Of a stretch of 64,000 nt of DNA, positions 46,780-55,095 are shown piece after piece; position 1 is the first letter of the stretch, and every line of letters begins with the position of its first letter. The notes under the pieces are model-generated. The model worked only from the letters and a program-made list of their open reading frames with translations, had not been told where the DNA came from and made no database searches. The position numbers were made by a program, and so were the translations under genes. Source of the DNA: an uncultured Dokdonia sp. (GTDB lineage Bacteria > Bacteroidota > Bacteroidia > Flavobacteriales > Flavobacteriaceae); NCBI RefSeq assembly GCF_947492815.1, contig NZ_CANLOB010000008.1, positions 1-64,000 on the forward strand. Direction: 5' to 3'.

Positions 46780-47262
46780 TTATAATTCTTTAGGTATGCA
46801 TGTAAAAATAGTCTCTCCCAGACTCATATCTTTCCAATGATCTATATCAAATGTAATTGCAGTAAATCCACAAGTAGGAACATTATCTACAAATAGATGC
46901 CCGTACGTATTTACAAAATTAGTCATTGCATTATTATGACCAAACACCATAAGACAATCAATAGCATCATCACAATTTCGAATCACATCTACAAGATCAC
47001 GTCCGTCAAAATCATAGAGTCTATGATTCAGTACAATTTCTTCTTCTGGTATTTGGTACGCTTTCGCGAAAAAAAACGACGTCGTCTTTGCTCGCATCGC
47101 ATCACTACTCATCATCAGGTCTGGCTTGGGCATTTTACTAGCCACATGTGCTGCCACTCTAGGCGCATCAGTAAGCCCTCTATCATTTAAAGGACGCTCA
47201 TGATCTATCACATCAAATTTCCAACTAGACTTCGCATGGCGAACTACATACAATGTTTTCAT
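46780..47262 (-). CDS. SixA-like histidine phosphatase
   Basis: A 160-residue phosphoglycerate-mutase-fold phosphatase of the SixA group, which removes phosphate from phosphohistidine in phosphorelays. The catalytic RHAKSSW opens the protein (Arg-His near residues 8-9), the second His is in VFGHNNAM, and Arg in LRDRG-like RPLNDRGLTDA and SSDAMRAKTT is present. An interrupted palindrome copy encodes Phe-Ala-Lys-Ala at 47059-47070. It lies 3 bases before ppk1. The true substrate is uncertain; small phosphate esters are also possible. Confidence 0.85.
   Translation of the reverse strand: MKTLYVVRHAKSSWKFDVIDHERPLNDRGLTDAPRVAAHVASKMPKPDLMMSSDAMRAKTTSFFFAKAYQIPEEEIVLNHRLYDFDGRDLVDVIRNCDDAIDCLMVFGHNNAMTNFVNTYGHLFVDNVPTCGFTAITFDIDHWKDMSLGETIFTCIPKEL
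47059..47070. repeat. Dispersed palindrome, copy 11, partial (inside the SixA-like gene)
   Basis: CGCTTTCGCGAA is followed by an A-run instead of the AGCG arm. It encodes Phe-Ala-Lys-Ala on the minus strand. Confidence 0.75.
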
Positions 47263-47265
47263 ATA

Positions 47266-47910
47266 TCAGGGTGCTAAACGTTCTTTCATCCATTGTTTTC
47301 CATCCCATCTATATCGAATTCTATCATGAAGTCTGCTCGGTCTTCCTTGCCAAAACTCGACAGAAACAGGTGTTACTAAATAACCACCCCAATGTGACGG
47401 TCTTGTGATATCTTCATTAGCATATTTCGCTTTAAGCGTAGTCATTCTATCCTCTATCACTTGACGACTTTCAATCACCGTACTCTGATTTGAAACCAAA
47501 GCTCCCAATTGACTATCCTTTGGGCGTGCATTAAAATAATGATCAGATCGCTCTGAAGATACTTTACGTACATTTCCTTTGATCACCACCTGACGTTCCA
47601 TACTTGGCCAAAAAAAAGATAATCCCACCTGAGGATGCTTCGCCATACTCATCCCTTTTTCACTTTCGTAATTTGTATAAAATACAAACCCTTCCTGATC
47701 ATACTCTTTTAATAACACAATACGTGATTTAGGAAAACCATCTTCGCCCAAAGTAGCAAGTGTCATCGCATTAGGTTCTTTCACCCCTCCATCTTCTTCT
47801 ATCTCCTTATACCAAGTAGCAAATTGTGCTATAGGATCATCACTTATATCCGCAATAAGCAAAGCTCCCTTTTCATAATTTTGTCTAAATGCATGTAAGT
47901 CTCTGTTCAT
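47266..47910 (-). CDS. pdxH: Pyridoxine/pyridoxamine 5'-phosphate oxidase
   Basis: The FMN enzyme that oxidises PNP or PMP to PLP, the last step of vitamin B6 synthesis. Starting at MNRDLHAFRQNYEKG (the usual N terminus) gives 214 residues; the longer frame adds eight unlikely residues. The diagnostic motifs are present: RIVLLKEYDQEGFVFYTNYESEKG, SFFWPSMERQVVIKG, and the C-terminal SVEFWQGRPSRLHDRIRY with the FMN/PLP-binding Arg and His. It is first in the operon with the SixA-like, ppk1 and ppx genes. Confidence 0.97.
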   Translation of the reverse strand: MNRDLHAFRQNYEKGALLIADISDDPIAQFATWYKEIEEDGGVKEPNAMTLATLGEDGFPKSRIVLLKEYDQEGFVFYTNYESEKGMSMAKHPQVGLSFFWPSMERQVVIKGNVRKVSSERSDHYFNARPKDSQLGALVSNQSTVIESRQVIEDRMTTLKAKYANEDITRPSHWGGYLVTPVSVEFWQGRPSRLHDRIRYRWDGKQWMKERLAP

Positions 47911-48063
47911 ACCTGCTAAGGTACGAGAAAGCAAACGAAGTTAAAAGTAGTCATACACGGTTTCACATAGAATTAACCTTGCACCACCAATTACCAAATA
48001 GGGGCATTCACCCCTTGCTATAACACCATGACTTTTATAACTTTACAAGTAAACCATTTTCTT

Positions 48064-48435
48064 ATGAAACCACAAAGAAAACAATCATTTTACATGTATC
48101 TATTAGGAATAGTATTCCTTTTATGTAGTTTATCATCTTGTGTAACTACACGTGTGGAAGCAAATCCATACCAAGACAGTGCAGTAAATATAGAATGCCA
48201 AAAACAACATAGTTGGAGTTACTTCTGGGGACTCAAACAAAAACGTGTCAATGCAAATCCTGAAGTAGAAGACGCCGTTTGCCCATGTCGTGAAAAAGCC
48301 ATGAGTTGGGTCGAGACAAAATCTTCCCTTGGAGATTTCTTATTAAGCTTAGTAACAATAGGAACTGTAAACCACCGAACAGTAACGTATGGATGTGCAA
48401 GAGCACAAGACGGCGATGGAGGATTAGACGATTAA
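48064..48435 (+). CDS. Putative lipoprotein with Bor-like C-terminal region
   Basis: The first ATG of the frame is at 48028, but the lipoprotein signal begins at MKPQRKQSFYMYLLGIVFLL (start 48064), giving 123 residues. The lipobox is LSSC with Cys27. The mature protein has several Cys (ECQKQH, VCPCREK) that may form disulfides. The end LSLVTIGTVNHRTVTYGCA recalls the tail of Bor lipoproteins (of the type 'ITLGIYTPL..VYC'); this is a weak resemblance. It lies 11 bases upstream of the FAD oxidase gene and is probably co-transcribed with it. Confidence 0.65.
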   Translation: MKPQRKQSFYMYLLGIVFLLCSLSSCVTTRVEANPYQDSAVNIECQKQHSWSYFWGLKQKRVNANPEVEDAVCPCREKAMSWVETKSSLGDFLLSLVTIGTVNHRTVTYGCARAQDGDGGLDD

Positions 48436-48446
48436 TACCACACACT

Positions 48447-50024
48447 ATGATACCAGAAGGATTAGAAAAATTACCCATTCAAGAATGGACCAATAAGCAC
48501 GAAAATTTCACACACGATCTCGTTCCCAATACTTCTTTTAAAGTATATAATCCCACAGGAGCAAGTCGTCGAGAACGCTATCATAAAACCACTAAAAACT
48601 TTCAATGGCTCATCAAACACGGTATTGATAACGATATCAAATTACGTGCAATGGGAAGTGGTTGGTCATTTACCAAAGTAGGTGTAACTGAAGGAGGTCT
48701 TATCGATACGGCTTCTTTAAACTTTTCATTTCCGCTTACGCGAAACTATGTAGCGACCGACTATCCAAAACAACCACAAGATCTCTACTTCCTACAATGT
48801 GGTAGTATTATCTACGAAATCAATAATCGGTTAGCAACGAAAAATCCTGCGCGATCTATCAAAGCATCAGGAGCTAGTAATGGTCAGACCATTGCTGGAG
48901 CTTTATCTACAGGAACCCATGGTGCTGCTTTTGAAGTAGGTGCCATCCAAGATTTTGTAGTAGGACTACATCTTATCACAGGACCTAACGAACATATGTG
49001 GTTGGAGCGAGCTTCTTATCCCGTTGCGGCACCTAAATTTGTCAATTGGTTAGACGCCAAAATCATTAAAGACGATGCATTATTTGAAGCCGCATTAGTT
49101 AGTTTTGGAAGTTTTGGCTTTATACACGGCGTCATGATAGAAACCGAACCTGTTTTCTTATTAGAAGAACATCGTAAAGGAGATATTCCTTATAATGCTA
49201 TTTTAAAGAAAGCCATGACAGAACTAGACTTTTCTGGTCTTAATTTACCAGGAGCAGGTCCTAATAAAGAACTCTATCATTTTGAAGTACTCTTTAACCT
49301 TCACAAGTTTGAAAAGAACAATCCAGATAAAGGCGCTTTCTTAAAGTATATGTACAAGAAACCCTATCAATTACCCTACACACCTGTGGTACGTGACAAC
49401 AATTTTACCTACGGAGATGATTTATTAGGTATTATATCTTCTACTCTTGACCGATTAGGAGTCATTTCAGACCTTTTAATTCCACCTATGGTCAATACCA
49501 TGTTTGGACTCGCCTTCAAACCGCAACCGCCACAAACAGGAACCATACGCGAACTCTTTAACTACACTAAATTCAGAGGAAAAGTAGCGAGTGCAGCGAT
49601 AGGAATAGACATTGCAGATTCAGCCAAAGTCGTAGAAGAAATCATAGACGTCAATAAAAAATGTCCTTTTCCCGGCGGACTTTCTTTACGGTATGTAAAA
49701 GGAACGAAAGCTACTCTAGGATTTACAAAATTTACGCACACCTGTGTCTTAGAAATGGATGGCGTAGATAGTAAAGCAGCACGTACTTTTTATGAAGCCG
49801 TCTGGAACCGACTAGAAGAAAAGAACATTCCATATACATTGCATTGGGGTAAAATTAATTTTAACCTCAACAAAACGCGTGTTAAAAATATGTATGGCAC
49901 TGCCCATGTAAATGCATGGATTGATGCTCGTAATACACTACTCACGAATGACACAGCAAAAGTATTTACCAATAAGTTCATAGAACGTTGTGGTTTGGAT
50001 ACGCTTTTAGGGCCAATTGTTTAA
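48447..50024 (+). CDS. FAD-linked oxidase (vanillyl-alcohol oxidase fold)
   Basis: A 525-residue protein of the FAD_binding_4 fold. The flavin-binding loop SGASNGQTIAGALSTGTHG (residues ~137-155) is the clearest signature. The N-terminal segment 'IKLRAMGSGWSF' is where members with covalent FAD have a His (GHS); here it is Ser, so FAD is probably not covalently attached. The C-terminal part (HWGKIN, GTAHVNAWIDARN) resembles aldonolactone or cholesterol oxidases. A start upstream at 48306 would overlap the lipoprotein gene and adds non-family sequence, so 48447 is used. The substrate is unknown. Confidence 0.82.
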   Translation: MIPEGLEKLPIQEWTNKHENFTHDLVPNTSFKVYNPTGASRRERYHKTTKNFQWLIKHGIDNDIKLRAMGSGWSFTKVGVTEGGLIDTASLNFSFPLTRNYVATDYPKQPQDLYFLQCGSIIYEINNRLATKNPARSIKASGASNGQTIAGALSTGTHGAAFEVGAIQDFVVGLHLITGPNEHMWLERASYPVAAPKFVNWLDAKIIKDDALFEAALVSFGSFGFIHGVMIETEPVFLLEEHRKGDIPYNAILKKAMTELDFSGLNLPGAGPNKELYHFEVLFNLHKFEKNNPDKGAFLKYMYKKPYQLPYTPVVRDNNFTYGDDLLGIISSTLDRLGVISDLLIPPMVNTMFGLAFKPQPPQTGTIRELFNYTKFRGKVASAAIGIDIADSAKVVEEIIDVNKKCPFPGGLSLRYVKGTKATLGFTKFTHTCVLEMDGVDSKAARTFYEAVWNRLEEKNIPYTLHWGKINFNLNKTRVKNMYGTAHVNAWIDARNTLLTNDTAKVFTNKFIERCGLDTLLGPIV

Positions 50025-50064
50025 TTATTAGAAAAAAAGTATAGGTCATAGAATATAGACATTC

Positions 50065-50109
50065 ACAAAATAGAGTAACACTCTAAATTAGAGTAGTACT
50101 CTATTTTGT
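50065..50109. terminator. Nested perfect hairpin after the FAD oxidase
   Basis: The outer arms ACAAAATAGAGTA (50065-50077) and TACTCTATTTTGT (50097-50109) are 13-bp perfect; an inner ACTCTAA/TTAGAGT (50080-50086, 50088-50094) stacks inside. It lies 40 bases after the stop codon. It has no long T-run but is clearly a strong structure. Confidence 0.6.
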
Positions 50110-50301
50110 ATTACTATAAACACACCCCTTACTCCCGTCTTCTTAGAGGGGAAACTGCCATATTTTTTAAGCATTCGCTTGAGTATTACTAGGTACACTT
50201 TCGCTAACCAGTCTGCCGACAGGCGGGAGCAGAAAAAAGCTCCTCACCTCTCTGAGGGGAGGTGGATGAATTGAAGTATGAAATTCAGACGGAGGGGAGT
50301 T
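50110..50301. other. Low-complexity intergenic stretch with repeat-like blocks
   Basis: It contains two C/T- and G/A-rich blocks around 'CTCCCGTCTTCTTAGAGGGG' (near 50135) and 'CTCACCTCTCTGAGGGGAGG' (near 50242), plus a 'CTGCCGACAGGCGGG' palindrome near 50213. No gene is seen. Such blocks look like dispersed intergenic repeats; the genome-wide copy number is unknown. Confidence 0.4.
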
Positions 50302-50712
50302 TTATTTTTTCTTCTTCTTCCCTTTTATAAATCCTTTCTGGACTAACAAATCACGAATGGCTTTATTATGCTTGACGATACGCATATGTTCTTCATAAGA
50401 TAATTCTTCATCATCATATAGTGCCTCGTAGTTTTCAAGCAATTCTACTTGATCTGTCGCCATAAAATAACGTCTATGCTCGGTATAGCCATCGGCATCG
50501 AGAAAATATTCACAGACATACCCATTGTCTTCTGTAATTTTAAAAGCAATGGTAATATTGTTTTTCACCGCAGTAGATCCTGCAATGCGATATACGCGAT
50601 CGGGATAGGTATCTTGTTTTACCAAAAAAAGATTACGTGGTATTAACTGATCAAAGTGTTCTTGCAATTGAGCTGCAGCAGCTTTGGATATTTTTTTCTT
50701 TTCTTCCATCAT
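50302..50712 (-). CDS. Hypothetical protein, 136 aa
   Basis: A soluble charged protein with a Lys-rich N terminus (EEKKKISKAAAAQLQEHFDQL) and a very basic tail (GKKKKKK). The middle holds a strand-rich core 'DRVYRIAGSTAVKNNITIAFKITEDNGYVCEYFLDADGYTEHRRYF' that looks like a small ligand- or RNA-binding fold, but I recognise no family. It is 17 bases downstream of rnz on the same strand, so it probably shares its transcript; a role in RNA metabolism is only a guess. Confidence 0.6.
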   Translation of the reverse strand: MMEEKKKISKAAAAQLQEHFDQLIPRNLFLVKQDTYPDRVYRIAGSTAVKNNITIAFKITEDNGYVCEYFLDADGYTEHRRYFMATDQVELLENYEALYDDEELSYEEHMRIVKHNKAIRDLLVQKGFIKGKKKKK

Positions 50713-50729
50713 CTTTTTTCGGGTCTCTT

Positions 50730-51647
50730 TTAAAAGGTAAATACTTTCCCATCATCTGCCAGATGAATTGTTGGAAATATGGTTACTGCTTCTTCTTTAA
50801 ATTCGTTTAAGTCATTATATCGGGTAGAATAATGTCCTAAGATAAGATTTTCTACGTCGGCTTGTTTAGCAATACTAGCAGCTTGCTTTGCCGTACTATG
50901 TCCTGTTGGTTTGCACAAATGTGCATGACTTTCTAAAAAGGTTGATTCGTGATACAAAGCTGTTGCTTTTTGTATTTGATCGGCAATAGCTGGTTTGTAT
51001 TTTGTATCACTACAATACGCATAGCTTTTTGGTTTGGGAGGATCTGACGTTAGTGCTGCATTAGGAACAATGGTTCCATCTTCTAAGGTGACATCGCCTC
51101 CTTGTTTGATTTTATTGAAATAGGCTTTGTCAATATCAAGATTGAGTACTGCATTAATATCTAACTTGCGTTGTCCTTCTTTTTCTTGAAAGTAATAGCC
51201 ATTAGCATAAATACGATGTTGCAACGGGATCGTAGTGACAGTTACTGTATCATCTTCATACACCAATTCAGGTTCTTTGCTGCTCAGTTCTTTAAAATGT
51301 AAGGGGTAACTCGTAAAATTTTGCATCAACTTCAGCTGTAGCAACACAATTTCTTTAATCCCAACAGGACCATAAATGGTAAGCGGAGCGGTACGTTTTA
51401 AGAGACTAAAGGTAGAGATAACACCCATCAAGCCAAAGAAATGATCACCGTGTAAATGTGAAATAAAGATATGCTTAATGCGCACGAACTTTATTTTATT
51501 TCGCCGTAAGGCAACCTGTGTTCCTTCTCCGCAATCTATTAGAAATACATGATTCCGAATCTGTAATACTTGTGACGTCGGATTTTTAAATGCACCTGGA
51601 GCAGCAGCATAACAGCCTAAAATTGATACGGTAAATGTACTGCTCAT
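50730..51647 (-). CDS. rnz: Ribonuclease Z
   Basis: A 305-residue metallo-beta-lactamase-fold nuclease that trims tRNA 3' trailers. The tRNAs here do not encode CCA, so this activity is needed. Motif II SHLHGDHFFG gives the zinc ligands; ATP-type 'FLIDCGEGTQVALRR' and the C-terminal LGHYSTRY follow the family pattern. The N terminus LGCYAAAPGAFKNPTSQ differs from the common LGTSSATP form but keeps the fold. It is upstream of the 50302 gene in the same direction. Confidence 0.94.
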   Translation of the reverse strand: MSSTFTVSILGCYAAAPGAFKNPTSQVLQIRNHVFLIDCGEGTQVALRRNKIKFVRIKHIFISHLHGDHFFGLMGVISTFSLLKRTAPLTIYGPVGIKEIVLLQLKLMQNFTSYPLHFKELSSKEPELVYEDDTVTVTTIPLQHRIYANGYYFQEKEGQRKLDINAVLNLDIDKAYFNKIKQGGDVTLEDGTIVPNAALTSDPPKPKSYAYCSDTKYKPAIADQIQKATALYHESTFLESHAHLCKPTGHSTAKQAASIAKQADVENLILGHYSTRYNDLNEFKEEAVTIFPTIHLADDGKVFTF

Positions 51648-52022
51648 GTATTGTTTTTATTTATGAATAGGTATGCGAAAATAAATATAAGTTTATAGAA
51701 TTGAATTCTTTATTTTCTTTTTTTCATTGCCAAAAAAAGAAACAAAAAAGTCTAGGCTGACGAAACCTTGTCTAAATTTATTGTTCGTTTCCTAAATTTC
51801 AGAAACTCGCTACGCTCAAACAGTCTGAAATTTTACGGAACCTTCACGTCAAATTTTACGACAACCTTTCGAATGCCGAAAACAAACTAGTATGTAATTA
51901 GGTTGGGAAAGTATTTTATTTTGAAACGATATTGAGATTCCCACCGAAGTTTATGCTGAGCGAAATCTATACCCCTCGATTATATAAAAAAGTATGAGAT
52001 TCCCATCTTCATGGGAATGAAT
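51648..52022. other. 375-bp intergenic region with repeat-like sequence
   Basis: No gene is seen. It holds an AAATTTCAGA/TCTGAAATTT inverted repeat (51794-51803, 51824-51833), an AGTTTATGCTGAGCG block (51949-51963) that recurs in inverted form near 57595, and a hairpin-like ATTCCCATCTTCATGGGAAT end (52000-52019). It looks like a dispersed repeat rather than a regulatory leader. Confidence 0.45.
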
Positions 52023-52358
52023 TTAAAAGCCTAGATCACGCTCGATTTCCTCCATTTGGATGATATCTTCGGCTTCTTGAAGGGTAGGCACAACCATCAT
52101 TTCGTCAGGGATGACATCATAATCAATACCCGTATTGACAATCACAAAAGATTTTTTATCAGCGCGTTGGTAATTTGAAAGTTTAATAAAAGCAACGAGT
52201 TGCTCTAATGTCAATTCGGTGTATTGTAAAAGATCAATCACTAAATTGAGGTCTTCATACTTTTCAGGAACTACATGCTCTAAATACGATGCAAACTTTA
52301 ATACATCATCGCGTTCATCTTCTAGAATCGTATACGTATCTTTTTGTGTAACCTTCAT
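52023..52358 (-). CDS. Hypothetical protein, possibly STAS-like, coupled to pyrB
   Basis: A 111-residue acidic protein. The ATG overlaps the pyrB stop codon by one base (TAATG), so it is translationally coupled to pyrB. The phrase 'YEDLNLVIDLLQYTELTLEQLVAFIKLSNYQRADKKSFVIVNTGIDYDVIPDEMMVVPTLQEAEDII' resembles a STAS-like alpha/beta unit (strand, then helix, then strand), but no signature can be named. Its conserved position next to pyrB suggests a function tied to pyrimidine or tRNA metabolism, inferred from context only. Confidence 0.6.
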   Translation of the reverse strand: MKVTQKDTYTILEDERDDVLKFASYLEHVVPEKYEDLNLVIDLLQYTELTLEQLVAFIKLSNYQRADKKSFVIVNTGIDYDVIPDEMMVVPTLQEAEDIIQMEEIERDLGF

Positions 52359-53287
52359 TACTGTTTGATTTTTGAAGCTAGTAAATAGAGGACTGCCATA
52401 CGAACAGCCACTCCGTTTTCAACTTGATTCAAGATAATTGCTTGATCAGAATCGGCGACATCACTAGTTATTTCTACGCCTCTATTAATCGGACCTGGGT
52501 GCATAATCACAATTTCTTTATCCAACGAATTTAATAAGGCCTTATCGACTCCGTATTGCTGGGTATATTCTCTGGTACTTGGGAAGTAACTGATATCCAT
52601 ACGCTCATTTTGTACACGGAGCATATTGGCCACATCACACCACTCAAGCGCTTTGCGTAGATCTAACTCTACTTCAACGCCAAGACTTTCAATATACTTT
52701 GGCATTAAGGTTTTAGGCCCGCATACTTTGACATTAGCTCCTTGTAATTTCAGAGCATAAATATTAGACAATGCTACGCGGCTATGTAGAATATCACCTA
52801 CAATCACCACATTCTTCCCTCCTACATCGCCTAGACGTTCGCGTATCGAATAACTATCTAGTAATGCTTGCGTAGGGTGCTCATGCGCTCCATCACCTGC
52901 ATTGACGATACTTGCATTGATATGTTTTGATAAAAAGACACCCGCTCCTGGATTCGGATGACGCATCACTACCATATCTACTTTCATAGACAGGATATTA
53001 TTTACCGTATCAATAAGGGTTTCTCCTTTCTTTACGGAAGAAGCCGCTGCCGAAAAGTTAATCACATCGGCACTCAGTCTTTTTTCTGCGAGCTCAAACG
53101 AAAGTTTGGTACGCGTACTATTTTCAAAAAACAGATTGGCTATCGTAATATCACGTAAGGAAGGTACTTTTTTGATCGGTCTGTTGATCACCTCCTTAAA
53201 GTTATCGGCAGTTTGGAAAATCAGCTCAATATCTTCTTTGGTGATGTATTTTATTCCTAGTAAATGTTTTACACTTAATTCACTCAT
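52358..53287 (-). CDS. pyrB: Aspartate carbamoyltransferase catalytic subunit
   Basis: The 309-residue enzyme for step two of pyrimidine synthesis, joining carbamoyl phosphate and aspartate. The phosphate-binding motif FFENSTRTKLSFE (Ser-Thr-Arg-Thr) and the aspartate site HPGPINRGVEI are present; the middle has NAGDGAHEHPTQALLD. Length is normal. It begins two bases after pyrR, so the two are one operon. No pyrI is seen, so it may be the trimeric type or part of a larger complex. Confidence 0.97.
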   Translation of the reverse strand: MSELSVKHLLGIKYITKEDIELIFQTADNFKEVINRPIKKVPSLRDITIANLFFENSTRTKLSFELAEKRLSADVINFSAAASSVKKGETLIDTVNNILSMKVDMVVMRHPNPGAGVFLSKHINASIVNAGDGAHEHPTQALLDSYSIRERLGDVGGKNVVIVGDILHSRVALSNIYALKLQGANVKVCGPKTLMPKYIESLGVEVELDLRKALEWCDVANMLRVQNERMDISYFPSTREYTQQYGVDKALLNSLDKEIVIMHPGPINRGVEITSDVADSDQAIILNQVENGVAVRMAVLYLLASKIKQ

Positions 53288-53289
53288 GG

Positions 53290-53829
53290 CTACTTATTAA
53301 TGACATACACGGTGTCTTCACCTTCATTTTCTACCCAACTCACTTTTACCTTTTCTTCATTGATGGCATCTACTTGGCGCCCTCGGTAATCAGGTTGTAT
53401 AGGGAGGTGTCTGCTAAAACGTCTGTCTATCAAACACAATAATTCTACTTCTTTAGGTCGCCCAAAACTCTGTACTGCTGTTAAAGCCGCATTGATACTA
53501 CGTCCGGTATAGAGTACATCATCTATAAAGACCACTTTTTTATTTTCGACTACAAAATCGATGTGTGTTTTATTGGCGGCTAATATTTTTTCGCTTCTGC
53601 GAAAATCATCACGAAAGAAGGTAATATCCAAATACCCCAATTCTACATTTTCAATCTTGTAGGTATCGATGAGTAATTGTTTAATCCGTTCGGCTAGAAA
53701 TATCCCACGCGGTTGAATTCCTATGAGTACGGTATCGGTAAAATCTTCGTGATTTTCAATGAGTTGACAAGCTAGTCTATTGAGGATAATATGTACCTCG
53801 GTCGCATTAAGTAATACTTTTTGACTCAT
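53290..53829 (-). CDS. pyrR: Bifunctional pyr operon regulator / uracil phosphoribosyltransferase
   Basis: The frame opens at 53841, but the family start is MSQKVLLNATEVHIILNRLA, so 53829 is chosen (179 residues). It binds PRPP through VVFIDDVLYTGRSINAAL (residues ~95-112) and has the RNA-binding region seen in PyrR proteins. In other bacteria PyrR attenuates pyr operons by binding mRNA. I did not see a clear anti-antiterminator in the upstream 100 bases, so the mode of control here is uncertain. It is the first gene of the pyrR-pyrB-52023 operon. Confidence 0.9.
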   Translation of the reverse strand: MSQKVLLNATEVHIILNRLACQLIENHEDFTDTVLIGIQPRGIFLAERIKQLLIDTYKIENVELGYLDITFFRDDFRRSEKILAANKTHIDFVVENKKVVFIDDVLYTGRSINAALTAVQSFGRPKEVELLCLIDRRFSRHLPIQPDYRGRQVDAINEEKVKVSWVENEGEDTVYVINK

Positions 53830-54249
53830 AGATGATTCCAAAACAATGTTCGGAGAGCAAAGATAGGGAGTTTTTTTGTTTTTGTCTTTCCGCTTTCTCG
53901 AAATTAGACGTAGGACTGGAAGACGTAAGACATAGGACGCTGTTTCTTGGGAAGTGTCTTATGTCCTATGTCATCTCGACTAAAGGAGAGATCACACAAG
54001 TAGCTCAGGTACAAATCTCTTTTAAAACATACTTACTATTATGAGATTTCCTGCCTACAATAAAGTCTCTTTTTCACTTCACATACGGGAAACCGTAAAT
54101 AAGTGTAGTTAGGATATGGTAAGTTTCGTAACAGTTACAAACGTTTACAAATAATTATATTCGTTTGCACATGATATCATTCATATTACCACAAAACAAA
54201 AACACCTATAAAACAATTAGTTACAATGCTATTTTTTTGAAAATTATGT

Positions 54250-54257
54250 TACATTTG
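54250..54257 (+). promoter_or_regulatory. Candidate -7 element for the accessory cassette
   Basis: TACATTTG matches TAnnTTTG and is 60 bases before the ATG at 54318. A -33 TTG at the right spacing is not clear, so confidence is low. Confidence 0.35.
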
Positions 54258-54279
54258 AGAAAAAATAACTGTAAGTAAA

Positions 54280-54299
54280 ATATCATACAAGTATGATAT
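54280..54299. promoter_or_regulatory. Operator-like palindrome upstream of the cassette
   Basis: ATATCATAC AA GTATGATAT is a perfect 9-bp inverted repeat with a 2-bp spacer, ending 18 bases before the ATG of the first cassette gene. It would suit a small dimeric repressor, but no repressor gene is adjacent. Confidence 0.55.
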
Positions 54300-54317
54300 A
54301 AAGTAGTTACCTAACAT

Positions 54318-55025
54318 TTGATGAACACTGAGCGACCATTTAAAATCGATTTAAGTAAAAAGGATTTCAAAGCAGAAATTTCGCTTCCGAAAACTTTGTA
54401 TGCTGAAGAACAATTAGTAGATATTCACATTGCACCAACTATTGTGAAACTGGAATCGACAAACGATGGAAAAAAACAAGTTCTACCTTTTGACGAAAAA
54501 ATGTTTACTGATGATATTTATAAAAAATTCAATCGCTTAACCTATAGTATCGGAAAACTGAACAGATTAGCAGAATTGATTTATGACAAACTTAAACGAA
54601 CAATTTCGCTCTATTTGGCAGTCAATGAGTTGGAGGAATTAACTGAACGAAATAAAAAGTGTAAAGACCTAAAAAAGTATAACTTAAAAAAAGACTTGAC
54701 TTTCGGAGAATTAAGAAATGTATTTAGTTGTATAATAAAAACTGACTCGGAATTTGAGCAATTTTCGGAATTAGATAGTGGAGAAAAACGAAATAAATTT
54801 AGTAAGCTTTTTGACAATTACATAGTCGATAGAGACTGTTACACACACGGAATTTTATCATTCTTATATCCAGAATTTGAACCAATTTTAAAAGTTAAAC
54901 CACCTAATTCAGAGGAACATTACGTTGGACTAACGGAAAAAATATTAAGAGACAATTTGCTGACTTACCAAAAAATCGACGGAATATTAAGTGAGGTAAA
55001 TCAAGTTTGGCAGGATAAACTTTAG
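54318..55025 (+). CDS. Unknown protein of the accessory cassette with a possible HEPN-like Rx4H motif
   Basis: A 235-residue protein, first of a three-gene AT-rich cassette. No family is certain. The C-terminal third contains Arg172-Asp-Cys-Tyr-Thr-His177, an R-x4-H arrangement as in HEPN nucleases, inside a helical context (DNYIVDRDCYTHGILSFL). The rest is helix-rich and charged (EELTERNKKCKDLKKYNLKK). A single motif of this kind can arise by chance, so the HEPN link is tentative. The gene ends 175 bases before the DUF262 gene, with a 21-bp perfect hairpin in between. Low GC relative to pyrB supports recent acquisition. Confidence 0.6.
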   Translation: MMNTERPFKIDLSKKDFKAEISLPKTLYAEEQLVDIHIAPTIVKLESTNDGKKQVLPFDEKMFTDDIYKKFNRLTYSIGKLNRLAELIYDKLKRTISLYLAVNELEELTERNKKCKDLKKYNLKKDLTFGELRNVFSCIIKTDSEFEQFSELDSGEKRNKFSKLFDNYIVDRDCYTHGILSFLYPEFEPILKVKPPNSEEHYVGLTEKILRDNLLTYQKIDGILSEVNQVWQDKL

Positions 55026-55095
55026 GTAACAATGTGTTATAGTTCATTGCGGCTTGTTGGTTAAGACAAAGAGTTTTTCACACTTTTACTATCTT

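Larger units (their letters stand above)
53830..54317. other. 488-bp intergenic region between pyrR and the accessory cassette
   Basis: It begins with the pyrR promoter side and includes a degenerate palindrome-like CGCTTTCTCGAAA (53891-53903). A direct/inverted unit follows with GACATAGGAC (53929-53938) and GTCCTATGTC (53963-53972). AT-rich promoter sequence then leads into the 54318 gene. No gene is seen; this is the boundary between core genome and accessory cassette. Confidence 0.5.

Noticed and set aside
48306..48446. Upstream extension of the FAD oxidase start
   Set aside because: It overlaps the lipoprotein gene and contributes Arg- and Trp-rich non-family sequence; the family starts at 48447.
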